Virus record (IMG/VR): IMGVR_UViG_3300021957_000078
Location: 1-43,735 of that record
DNA length: 43,735 bases
Source: a virus
Direction: 5' to 3' (one strand)
Positions 9,040 to 17,961 of the stretch are shown here, in pieces. The translations under genes and the position numbers were made by a program. Each line of letters starts with the position of its first letter. Position 1 is the first letter of the stretch. The notes beneath the pieces are model-generated. The model made no database searches and was not told where the DNA came from. It was given only the letters and a program-made list of their open reading frames with translations.

Positions 9040-9786
9040 ATGGCTATAAGTGTAGATAAAATATATAAAACTGTACTTACAATTTTAAACAGAGAACAGA
9101 GAGGGCAATTAACACCTGGCCAATTTAATAAATTAGCTCAACAAGCTCAACTTGAAATACTAGAAAAAACTTTTTATGATTATAATAGAGTTTTATCGAA
9201 ATCAAACGTTATTGGTTCCAATGACGATTATGGCGATTTAGCTAATAATATAAAAGAAAAAATAGATCATTTTTTAAAATTAAAATCTGTTGCTATAGAT
9301 ACAACAAATGATTTAATAAATTTAACAGATAATGTTACTGATCTTTATAGGTTAATATCTATATATAAAAGTGACAATTTAACACAGTTTGAAGAAATAA
9401 AAATATCAGAACTTCCTTATGTTTTATCTTCTAAACTTATCTCACCTAGTAGTTCTTATCCTATATACTACAGACAACAAATAACAGACGGTTCAAATTT
9501 AGATGATGCAGTTAAGCTACTTCCTAGTACTTTGACTGGTAATGTTAATATACATTATATTAAAATACCTAATACTCCTTCTTGGAACGCTTCTAATACA
9601 CCTGGACCAAATAATTCTATAACTTTTTCTTCAGCAAATAGTACTAACTTCGAGTTACATCCATCAGAAGAACCTAGTTTAATTACAAAAATACTATCTT
9701 ATGTTGGTGTAGTAATAAAAGATCCTTTAGTATTACAATCATCATCACAACAAGAGCAGAATAAGTTTAATAAAGAAAATATATAA
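9040..9786 (+). CDS. Probable head-tail connector (adaptor/ring) protein
   Basis: A 248-residue protein. Its N-terminus (residues 1-45) is helical with the pattern TPGQFNKLAQQAQLEIL, often seen in small connector proteins of Bacteroidota and marine phages. The rest alternates helices and strands (LYRLISIYKSD, YPIYYRQQI, GNVNIHYIKIP). Gene order (after capsid, before the tail-tube candidates) fits an adaptor bound beneath the portal. An A-rich leader (attaaaaaaaataaaat) precedes the ATG. The call is based on context plus a recalled N-terminal pattern. Confidence 0.5.
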   Translation: MAISVDKIYKTVLTILNREQRGQLTPGQFNKLAQQAQLEILEKTFYDYNRVLSKSNVIGSNDDYGDLANNIKEKIDHFLKLKSVAIDTTNDLINLTDNVTDLYRLISIYKSDNLTQFEEIKISELPYVLSSKLISPSSSYPIYYRQQITDGSNLDDAVKLLPSTLTGNVNIHYIKIPNTPSWNASNTPGPNNSITFSSANSTNFELHPSEEPSLITKILSYVGVVIKDPLVLQSSSQQEQNKFNKENI

Positions 9787-9789
9787 CAA

Positions 9790-10905
9790 ATGGGTTTTTT
9801 AGATAATCAAACAGATCAAGCTTACTACGCTGGTTCCCAAAGCTTTAGATGGGAAACTGGAGATCCACAATATTTCACTATAACAACTATAGATCCTTCG
9901 CCAACTGCTGTAGGAGATTTTTATGTCTATATAAATGGTAATGTTGTATCTACAACAAACATATCTTTTACTAATTCAAATAAAAGAGTAACAATAAGTA
10001 ACATAACATTATCTAACAACGATGTTGTAACAGTTCAATTAAAAGAAAAATTGTATGGCGAGTATAGATACACATCTTTATCTGACATAGTAAATAATTT
10101 TATGTTTTCATATGTAGGCGAAGGGAAAATAATTAATAGAGCAAATAGAAGAGATGTATTATTTCACACAAAAAGAGGTATACAAGAGTTTGCTTATGAC
10201 ATTACAAAGGTAGAAAAAATACAAGAAGTTGAAGTTGGTCACACATTGTCTATACCTATGCCAAAAGACTTTGTTAGTGCTACAAGTATTTCTTGGATAG
10301 ATGGTTCTGGAATAGAACATATGATTACAAAAGGTTCCAATACATCTAAACCAACAGAGGCTATTGCTCAAGATGATGAATTTAACTACACTTATGACAG
10401 TGATGGTAGTATAATTAAAACAACAGCTCTTACTAATGAAAGATTCAAAGGTTTTAACAATTCACAATTAACATATGCCCATGGAAATGATGACTATTTT
10501 TACAATAGTGACTTTCCATCAGAAAGATTAATTGAAGCTGGAAAGAGATATGGTGGAGATCCACAACACATGAATAGAAATGGTATATATATAATAAATC
10601 AATATAACGGTACTATAAATTTTAGTAGTGAATTAAGAGGAGCTTTAATAACATTAAAATATATATCTGATAGTATGGGTACTGATAATGAAATGAAAGT
10701 ACACAAGTTTGCCGAAGAAGCTATATATAAACATGTCGCGTATTCAATGCTTTCTACTATGGCAAATATACCAGAATATATTGTCAATAGATATAAGAGA
10801 GATAGAAGAGCATCTATGAGGCAAGCTAAAATAAGATTATATGAAATAAATATACCTGAATTAACTCAGGTAATGAGAGGTAAATCAAAACATATAAAAC
10901 ATTAA
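9790..10905 (+). CDS. Tail tubular/adaptor-type structural protein
   Basis: A 371-residue protein 3 nt after its neighbour. Residues 20-90 form a small beta-sandwich (GDFYVYINGNVVSTTN followed by VTISNITLSNNDVVTVQL). The segment RDVLFHTKRGIQEFAYDITK and the C-terminal helix region (HKFAEEAIYKHVAYSML) resemble connector/tail-tube proteins of marine phages. I infer a T7 gp11-like position at the head-tail junction. No catalytic motif was seen. Confidence 0.5.
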   Translation: MGFLDNQTDQAYYAGSQSFRWETGDPQYFTITTIDPSPTAVGDFYVYINGNVVSTTNISFTNSNKRVTISNITLSNNDVVTVQLKEKLYGEYRYTSLSDIVNNFMFSYVGEGKIINRANRRDVLFHTKRGIQEFAYDITKVEKIQEVEVGHTLSIPMPKDFVSATSISWIDGSGIEHMITKGSNTSKPTEAIAQDDEFNYTYDSDGSIIKTTALTNERFKGFNNSQLTYAHGNDDYFYNSDFPSERLIEAGKRYGGDPQHMNRNGIYIINQYNGTINFSSELRGALITLKYISDSMGTDNEMKVHKFAEEAIYKHVAYSMLSTMANIPEYIVNRYKRDRRASMRQAKIRLYEINIPELTQVMRGKSKHIKH

Positions 10906-10909
10906 TTAA

Positions 10910-13900
10910 ATGCCTGAAGTTAAAAATACCTTTATAAAAGGTAAAATGAATAAAGATTTAGACCCTAGGATATTACCTGAAGGAGAATATTTTGATGCAA
11001 AAAACATTAAAGTTAGTAGATCTGAAGGTGGTGATGTAGGTGTTGTAGAAAATATACTTTCTAATAATAAAGTAAGTGGTATAGAATCCGATTTATCATC
11101 TACTGAAGTTATAGGTCATGTTGTTGATTTTGAAAATAAAAATGTATACTATTTTGTAACTAATTTTTCAAACGCTGATCCTAACATAAAAGCTCCCTCT
11201 GATGCAAAGTGTGCTATTGTAAAATATAGCCCAGATTCATCACCAACTACTACCACAATATTTAAAACTTATAGATTTAATTTTAATAAATCTTTTGCTA
11301 TACACGGTGTAAATATTTTAGATGGTTTTTTATATTTTACAGATAATTTAAATCAACCAAGAGTTTTTAACGTTGAAAAATCTAACTTATATACAGATGA
11401 TCAATATTTTGAAGACAAAATAAGTGTGGCCAAATATGCACCATATTGTGCACCTAAATTTTTAAAACCAAAATACATTTTAACTGTTAATGGTGCTGTT
11501 AGTGATAGCGCTACTGTTACAATTTCAGCAGCTAATTCTTCTTTAGCCGCTGATCACGCTGCTGGTAAAAAATTTTTAGTTAGGCACGATAGTTTAGATG
11601 ATGATGTTATTATAAATAATATAAGTTCAACAACTTTAACATTAAGTGAAAGTGTAACAATAGCTAATGGTCAAAAATTATCAATTATAGGTTCTTCTAT
11701 GATAGATAATAGTGCAGCTGATTCAGGTATAGACAAAGAATTTTTAAAAGAAAAGTTTGTTAGATTTTCATATAGATATAGGTTTGAAGATAATACTTAT
11801 TCTATTTTTGCACCTTTCACTCAAATAGCTTTTGTACCAGAAATACAAACATTCACTGGTACAGAAAAAGAAAACGCTTATAAAGAAACTGAGGTTTCTA
11901 CATTTGTTAATTCTATAAACTATTTAGAGTTAGAAATAATGTTACCTACTTTAGATCCTTATAGTGATTTATTAATAAAAGAAATAGAAATATTATTTAA
12001 AGAATCAGATAGTTTAGCAGTAAAGGTTTTAGATACTATAGATATAAAAAACATATCTACGTTAAGAAAAGATCCTTCTACAATAACAAATGGTGTTGTT
12101 TCTGGAAGTAAAATAAAAAAATATATCAATAACACGGTTAGTGGTTCTACTAACGATAGAAGAAAAGAATTATATTATATATATAGATCAGAAGAGCCTT
12201 ATAAAATGTTACCTGAATCACAAACTTTAAGAGTTTATGATCGTGTTCCCGTAAAAGCACTAGCACAGGAAATAACAGGTAATAGACTTGTATATGGTAA
12301 TTTTGTTACAGGTAAAGAATTACCTCCTTCTGGATTAAACTTTGAATTAAGTACTGGTTCTAAAAATGAAGAAGATGAATTTCTTTACGAAGAATATAAA
12401 AGACATACATTAAAACAAGATAGAACATACGTTGTTGGTGTTGTTTTTTCTGATAGATATGGAAGACAATCACCTGTAATACTTTCTAATCAGCATAGTT
12501 CATCAATACAACACAAAAGATCGCAAATAAGTTTAAATGGAGATTCTTTAAAAGTTATATTTAACGAAGGTGTTGATAGTTCTTTTTTATGGCAAGCTGA
12601 TACTAACCCTTTAGGTTGGTATTCTTATAGAATAGTAGTAAAACAAACTGAACAAGATTATTATAACGTATACACACCAGGGGTTGTCTGGTATAACACA
12701 GGAGGCACTGGTGATAATATGAGTTATTTTCCTATATATGGTGATAATATAAATAAAATACCTAGAGATGAAGTAACAGAAGGAAGTAATATAAACTTAT
12801 CTACAAGTAGTGTTATTTTAGATGGTATACTAGAGAATGGAGATACTGGCATCCAAACGTCTACACATAACATTATATCAATAGGTAAACTTAAAGATTT
12901 TGGTATTGAAGATCCTGATGACTTAGAATTTTATGATAAAGACAAACAATATTTGTTTGCACAAATTAAAGGTGGTTATGGTCAGCAGGCTACTGTTTCA
13001 GGAAATAATGTACCTTCTTTAGCTGTTTTTGAAACAAAGCCATTTAAATCAAAACTAGATATATTTTATGAAACATCTACATGTGGATTAATATCAGATT
13101 TAAATTCTAAAATAACTTCTGGTGGAGGATCTTCTAGTGCCGCTAGTTTAGTATTAAGAAATCTAAATGATGATGCAGATTTAGATGAGTTTGTTGAAAG
13201 TACAGCTGGTAATTCATATATAATGATTATAAAAGTTTTTGATGCTAATGGTACGCAATTAACACCTGGAACAAATAATTTAAGTATAACCGTACAAACT
13301 GTTGTAAGAGTAGAAGATAATATAAATCAAAGTTATTTTAATGATTTTAGTGCAGAACAAATTGGAAATACAGATGTAATAAAATTAAAACTTATAAATG
13401 GCCAAGAATTTAGACCTTCACCTTCTAACAAATACACAATAACTTTTAGAGCAACAACATCTAATGGAGCACAAAATTTTACTAAAGAAATATTTGTAAC
13501 AAATGCAGATCCAGTACTTGCTTTCATACCAGATGCTGATAGAATAGGGTATGCGGCTGATGAAACAGGTGTTATTGCTACAGTAAATAGCAGTGGAGAA
13601 ATATCTGGTAAAAACGGTAGTTCAAATTCAACTAGGTGGACAAATAGATTAATCTATAGCCACGCTGGAGGATATTCTAATGTTAGTGTTTCAGAACAAG
13701 GTGCAATATCACTAGGAACAGCTATAGGTGCTTCTGCATCTAACCTTAGTTTTGTTTTAAAAGCAACTGATGTTGCTGGATTAACAGATACATTGACAGT
13801 GCCTCTTTCATTGGAGTTTGGTGATATTATTAATGTAACAGAAAAAACAGGTACTGGCTTTAATTACTATGCTAGATGTTATGGTCAAGGTGGACAAGGT

Positions 13901-14365
13901 GACGGTTATGATCCGGGTGATAAGTATGAGGAATATTTTATACCTACTAATTATGGATATTATGAAGTTAACGGAACTTGCGGGGGTGATTACGAAGATG
14001 TTCTTTCAAATCACAATGCTTATGATGAAACAACTAACAGCCCTGTTCCTGCATCTCACAAATTTGCAACGGTAAGTGTAGATGGAACAGAAATATTAAA
14101 TGTATCAAATTATACATGGAACGATTCTACCGAAGCCTTTTGGATAAGACCTGCTCCTCACCAAAACACAGACCCAACTGATTCTGGTTATGTAGGTGCT
14201 AGTAGTAGTAATTTTATAGTAACAGTGACAAGTTATATAACGGGTAGTGCGGTAACAACAGACTATGAATTAGTAGTAGGTTATGAACAAATAGGTGTTG
14301 TAATGGAACCTGTTCACAGAGTGCTTATAAAAAGAAATAATATAACAACAACGCAATATTCTTAA
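10910..14365 (+). CDS. Large tail tube/nozzle-type protein with Ig/cadherin-like insertions
   Basis: An 1151-residue structural protein. The N-terminus (NTFIKGKMNKDLDPRILPEG, then EYFDAKNIKVS) is a signature I associate with large structural proteins of uncultured marine phages. It probably begins a beta-propeller-like core reaching to about residue 720. Residues about 730-1000 look like two Ig/cadherin-like modules: strands with NGTQLTPGTNNLSITVQ, then a NADPVLAFIPD start and a VLKATDVAGLTDTLTVPL end. A Gly/Tyr-rich region follows (residues 985-1060) with Cys residues (RCYGQGGQGDGYDPGD). The next gene begins 1 nt after its stop and seems to be its continuation or partner. It is likely a receptor-facing part of the short tail. 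Confidence 0.6.
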   Translation: MPEVKNTFIKGKMNKDLDPRILPEGEYFDAKNIKVSRSEGGDVGVVENILSNNKVSGIESDLSSTEVIGHVVDFENKNVYYFVTNFSNADPNIKAPSDAKCAIVKYSPDSSPTTTTIFKTYRFNFNKSFAIHGVNILDGFLYFTDNLNQPRVFNVEKSNLYTDDQYFEDKISVAKYAPYCAPKFLKPKYILTVNGAVSDSATVTISAANSSLAADHAAGKKFLVRHDSLDDDVIINNISSTTLTLSESVTIANGQKLSIIGSSMIDNSAADSGIDKEFLKEKFVRFSYRYRFEDNTYSIFAPFTQIAFVPEIQTFTGTEKENAYKETEVSTFVNSINYLELEIMLPTLDPYSDLLIKEIEILFKESDSLAVKVLDTIDIKNISTLRKDPSTITNGVVSGSKIKKYINNTVSGSTNDRRKELYYIYRSEEPYKMLPESQTLRVYDRVPVKALAQEITGNRLVYGNFVTGKELPPSGLNFELSTGSKNEEDEFLYEEYKRHTLKQDRTYVVGVVFSDRYGRQSPVILSNQHSSSIQHKRSQISLNGDSLKVIFNEGVDSSFLWQADTNPLGWYSYRIVVKQTEQDYYNVYTPGVVWYNTGGTGDNMSYFPIYGDNINKIPRDEVTEGSNINLSTSSVILDGILENGDTGIQTSTHNIISIGKLKDFGIEDPDDLEFYDKDKQYLFAQIKGGYGQQATVSGNNVPSLAVFETKPFKSKLDIFYETSTCGLISDLNSKITSGGGSSSAASLVLRNLNDDADLDEFVESTAGNSYIMIIKVFDANGTQLTPGTNNLSITVQTVVRVEDNINQSYFNDFSAEQIGNTDVIKLKLINGQEFRPSPSNKYTITFRATTSNGAQNFTKEIFVTNADPVLAFIPDADRIGYAADETGVIATVNSSGEISGKNGSSNSTRWTNRLIYSHAGGYSNVSVSEQGAISLGTAIGASASNLSFVLKATDVAGLTDTLTVPLSLEFGDIINVTEKTGTGFNYYARCYGQGGQGDGYDPGDKYEEYFIPTNYGYYEVNGTCGGDYEDVLSNHNAYDETTNSPVPASHKFATVSVDGTEILNVSNYTWNDSTEAFWIRPAPHQNTDPTDSGYVGASSSNFIVTVTSYITGSAVTTDYELVVGYEQIGVVMEPVHRVLIKRNNITTTQYS

Positions 14366-14366
14366 T

Positions 14367-15662
14367 ATGGCAACAACAATAGATGTAAGTTTTTTTAATT
14401 CCTTTTACATAAAAAGTAGTGATGCTAATGATAATTGGCATATTGAAGAAAGTAGAATAAAAGGAGATTTTAACGCTGTTCAAGTAGATATAGGTGTTAG
14501 AGCATATATTATAGATGAAGATTTTACTGAGGAAAGAAGAAAAAATGCTTTAATATATTCTGGTGTTTTTAACTCTAGAACAGGTATAAATAATACAAAT
14601 CAATTTTCTCCAGCAGAAGCAATAACAAAGTCAGTAAATTCTGCAAACGGAAGTATACAAAAACTTTTTGCAGAAGAAACAAACTTAATAATATTACAAG
14701 AAGATAAAGTTAGTAGGGCTTTAATAAACAAAGATGCTATATTTTCAGCTGAAGGCGGTGGAACAGTTACTTCTTCTAAACTTGTTATAGGTCAAATAAT
14801 ACCTTTTGTAGGAAAGTATGGTATATCTAAAAATCCAGAAAGCTTTGCATCATTTGGAAATAGAAAATATTTTGCAGATAAAAACAGAGGATTAATATTA
14901 AGATTATCATCTGGTCAAGGTGGTGGAGATGGGCTTACTCCAATATCAGAGTATGGTATGAGAAGTTTTTTTAGAGATAATCTAAAAGATAGTTCTAAAG
15001 TAGTAGGTATGTTTGACAACTACCACAAGAGTTTTATAGTTTCATTGCAAAAAGACAATGGAAGTTACGAAACAGTAAGTTTTAGTGATGCTATAAATGG
15101 TTGGACAAGTAGACATGATTATAAACCTTCTCAAGGCTTTAGTTTAAGTAATAAATTTTATACATTTAACAATAGTGATGTATGGAATCATTATGACAGA
15201 TCAACTGTTGATTATGGTAGATATTATGGTGCTAGCGTAGTACCTTCAACTGTAACTTTTGTTGTTAATTCTAACGCTGTACAAGAAAATGTATTTTATA
15301 GTATATCTTATGAAGGAACTTCTTTATGGGAATTAAATGATATTAAAACTAATACAGACGATAGGGTATTGTCAGGAACAGAAGAATTTTTAGATAAAGC
15401 AAACAACGTTGCTAATTCTGAAACTTCTACTGTAATAGGTTACATAGGTGCTTCTATATTTACTAAAAGAAATAATAGATACTATGCTGAATTACAGAAT
15501 AGTTCACCAATAGTATCTGGAGAAATATATGATGTAGATAACAATTTAGACGTAACAGGTATAAAAGGTAATTTTGTGAAAGCTACTTTTTCAACAACTT
15601 CTAATAATAAAAAACAAGAGTTGTTTAGTACTAATACGGTATTTAACAATGTATTAATATAA
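14367..15662 (+). CDS. Tail protein, partner of the preceding nozzle-type protein
   Basis: A 431-residue protein beginning 1 nt after the preceding stop (TAATATG). Residues 20-60 contain NWHIEESRIKGDFNAVQVDI and a VRAYIIDEDF stretch. The centre has repeating strand-turn units (KYGISKNPESFASFGNRKYF, RGLILRLSSG, KSFIVSLQKDNGSYETVSF), which suit a beta-propeller blade series. From memory, in related marine phages this sequence type follows the preceding protein's N-terminal type, sometimes in one polypeptide, so the two probably build one tail structure. Confidence 0.55.
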   Translation: MATTIDVSFFNSFYIKSSDANDNWHIEESRIKGDFNAVQVDIGVRAYIIDEDFTEERRKNALIYSGVFNSRTGINNTNQFSPAEAITKSVNSANGSIQKLFAEETNLIILQEDKVSRALINKDAIFSAEGGGTVTSSKLVIGQIIPFVGKYGISKNPESFASFGNRKYFADKNRGLILRLSSGQGGGDGLTPISEYGMRSFFRDNLKDSSKVVGMFDNYHKSFIVSLQKDNGSYETVSFSDAINGWTSRHDYKPSQGFSLSNKFYTFNNSDVWNHYDRSTVDYGRYYGASVVPSTVTFVVNSNAVQENVFYSISYEGTSLWELNDIKTNTDDRVLSGTEEFLDKANNVANSETSTVIGYIGASIFTKRNNRYYAELQNSSPIVSGEIYDVDNNLDVTGIKGNFVKATFSTTSNNKKQELFSTNTVFNNVLI

Positions 15663-15674
15663 AAAATAAAAATT

Positions 15675-16334
15675 ATGAATCCAATAGGTATTGCAATGGC
15701 TGGGGCTGGAGTTTTAGGTGGTGTTTTTAGTAGTTTTGGCTCTGGAAGACGAGCTAGAAGAGCTGAAAGTCAAGCTAATTATTACAGAGGCGAATTAAGA
15801 AAAGCTGAAGAAAATAGACAAGAAATAATTAATCCTTATAAAGGTATAACTGATTTGAGTTCTATGATTACAAATCCAGCTCGTGATATGCAAGTTGCTA
15901 CTAGATCTGCTGAATTAGCAGCTGAGGAAACTGATATGTCATTAGCTACTACACTAGAAGGTTTAAGAGAATCAGGTGGTGGAGCAGGAATGGCTACTGC
16001 CTTAGCACAACAAGCTAATAAATCTAAATTGCAAATATCTGGAAATATACAACAACAAGAAACAGCTATTAGTATGCAAAGAGCAAGAGGCGAACAAGCT
16101 GCTCAACAAATGAGAATGAGAGAAGCGATGAGATTACAATCAGCAGATGTAGCAGGAAGACAATTTATGTTTGGAGTAAGAGAACAAAGACAGGTTGCTA
16201 ACTTAGATAGATTACAAGGCATGAGTGATAGATATGCAAATATGGCGGCACAATATAGATCAGCACAATCAAGTGCGTTAGGTTCTGCCTTTGGTTCATT
16301 AGCGGGTATGGGAATTGGTATAATGGGAAAGTAA
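15675..16334 (+). CDS. Small Gly/Ala-rich internal virion protein candidate
   Basis: A 219-residue protein with glycine-rich amphipathic ends: GIAMAGAGVLGGVFSSFGSG at the N-terminus and SALGSAFGSLAGMGIGIMGK at the C-terminus. Between them lies a long Gln/Arg/Ala/Met-rich helical centre (RGEQAAQQMRMREAMRLQSA). Such membrane-seeking ends plus a helical body resemble T7 gp14-type ejection proteins that form part of the DNA channel in the host envelope. It precedes two much larger candidate internal proteins, as in T7-like gene order. Functional assignment is inference. Confidence 0.5.
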   Translation: MNPIGIAMAGAGVLGGVFSSFGSGRRARRAESQANYYRGELRKAEENRQEIINPYKGITDLSSMITNPARDMQVATRSAELAAEETDMSLATTLEGLRESGGGAGMATALAQQANKSKLQISGNIQQQETAISMQRARGEQAAQQMRMREAMRLQSADVAGRQFMFGVREQRQVANLDRLQGMSDRYANMAAQYRSAQSSALGSAFGSLAGMGIGIMGK

Positions 16335-16427
16335 ACGCCGGGTCTGGCGTTAAACAGACATGGAATGTAAATAATGGTATTGATATTTACAAAGGTGTCA
16401 CTTAATAATAAAATAAAAAAATAAAAA
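16335..16427. other. Intergenic spacer with two inverted repeats
   Basis: Non-coding gap of 93 nt in an otherwise tightly packed operon. It holds a GC-rich hairpin (AACGCC 16334-16339 with GGCGTT 16346-16351) and a perfect 8-bp dyad (TGTAAATA 16366-16373 with TATTTACA 16384-16391, 10-nt loop). It ends in a pure A/T leader directly before the next ATG. Partial terminator plus promoter or translation enhancer is plausible. No consensus Bacteroidota promoter (TAnnTTTG) was found in it. Confidence 0.4.
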
Positions 16428-17957
16428 ATGAGTTATAGAAATCCTGGAAATTTAAACATAGGAGATCCTAATGCTTTTTTAAAAGCTTTTTTAGGTGGTG
16501 TTGAAAAATATGGTTCTTATTTCCAACAACAAGCTGAAAAAGAAGAACGAAAAGAAAGAGATTTAGATATAAGATTAGCTAAATTTGAAAGCGAATTAAA
16601 CTATCCCGATATAGCTAAAACTTATAATCCACAAGTTGCTTCTCAAGTAAAAAACATTATTAATGAAAAGTACGTGGACTCTGGTGTTTTTGCTAATTCA
16701 AGTGTACAGGATCAGGCTAAAATTTTATCTGACATTGGCGTTAATATAATGGCACCTCTTGAAAACATGAATAAAGCAGTTGCTTTAGATCCAACCGATG
16801 TTGATTTAAATTTATTTAATAAAACACCTGTTTTTAGATCTTTCTTAGAAAACAAACAAAATGGTTTTGAAGTTGTTACTAAAGATGGTAATTTAGCTTT
16901 TAAGTTTAATGATGGACAAAAAGATAATTTTTTGACTGGAGACGATGTACCTGATAAAATGCCTACTATAAGAAAAAACACCGAAATATTTAGTGATTAT
17001 GATAAAAGCATAAACGATGCTGTTAGAATTGTTGATTATGCATACCAAAGAGCAGAAGATTATAGTCAAATAGAAGGCGAAATGGAAAAAGGTTTTGAAA
17101 GTGCTGCAAATAAAATTTTTGGTAACATGGATTATCAATCTAGAGCTGCTATTTTTAAAAAAATATTAAAAGATAAAACTGGAGAAGAATTTAACTATAA
17201 CGACTCACCAAGTGATATTAGTGAGGAAGAGCAGTTTGATTTTTTAGAAATACAAGATCTTGCTATAAAAGAACATATAGAAAATACAATACGTAATCAA
17301 TCAGCTGTTAGAAATAAATTTATTTATAAAAAAGAAGAAGAAGAAGAAGTTGATGATCCTAGTAGAGCTGATTTAGAAAGACAGGATGTTGATGAGTCTT
17401 TAAATAATATTTTTGACATTGTAGATGGTCCAGCGAGTAGTCAACTTTCTGAATATTTAAAAATAATTGAAGATCAAGAATATAAAATTGAAAATGGTAT
17501 ATTAACTATAACAGATGGTACTGAGATTGTAAAAGATGAAGAATATGAAGATGCTGTTTATGATATGAATACAGCAGATGGAAAAATTAATTTAGTTAAA
17601 AGAATTATTTTTAAACAAGGTTTATATACTGGTAAAAATGAAAGCTATATAAATAGAAAGATAAGTAATTTATATGTCAATTTATTAAAAGAAGAAAAAG
17701 TAAAAGAAGATGCTGAAAAAGAAGCTTTAAGTAAAATACCAGTAGCTGAATTAGATAAACAATTAAACAATCACAAAGCAAATTTAGATAGATTAAATAA
17801 GCTTAAAATGAACATTGATGGAACTTTTAGTGTAGAAGGTAAAAATTATACAGGAAAAGAACTAGATATAATAAAAGAACAATTAACTAAAAAAATATTT
17901 GACATAACTTTAGTTAGAAGTCAAAACGCAAGTCAAGAATTTAATAGTAATAGATAG
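16428..17957 (+). CDS. Probable internal virion (ejection) protein
   Basis: A 509-residue acidic and highly helical protein with no signal peptide. The N-terminus (NAFLKAFLGGVEKYGSYFQQ, then QAEKEERKERDLDIRL) could be an amphipathic helix. A Glu-rich stretch (KEEEEEVDDPSRADLERQDV) sits near residue 305. It lies between the small Gly-rich protein and the giant protein, the position of T7 gp15-like core proteins. No enzymatic motif was identified. The ATG follows a long A/T-only leader. Confidence 0.5.
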   Translation: MSYRNPGNLNIGDPNAFLKAFLGGVEKYGSYFQQQAEKEERKERDLDIRLAKFESELNYPDIAKTYNPQVASQVKNIINEKYVDSGVFANSSVQDQAKILSDIGVNIMAPLENMNKAVALDPTDVDLNLFNKTPVFRSFLENKQNGFEVVTKDGNLAFKFNDGQKDNFLTGDDVPDKMPTIRKNTEIFSDYDKSINDAVRIVDYAYQRAEDYSQIEGEMEKGFESAANKIFGNMDYQSRAAIFKKILKDKTGEEFNYNDSPSDISEEEQFDFLEIQDLAIKEHIENTIRNQSAVRNKFIYKKEEEEEVDDPSRADLERQDVDESLNNIFDIVDGPASSQLSEYLKIIEDQEYKIENGILTITDGTEIVKDEEYEDAVYDMNTADGKINLVKRIIFKQGLYTGKNESYINRKISNLYVNLLKEEKVKEDAEKEALSKIPVAELDKQLNNHKANLDRLNKLKMNIDGTFSVEGKNYTGKELDIIKEQLTKKIFDITLVRSQNASQEFNSNR

Positions 17958-17961
17958 TATT

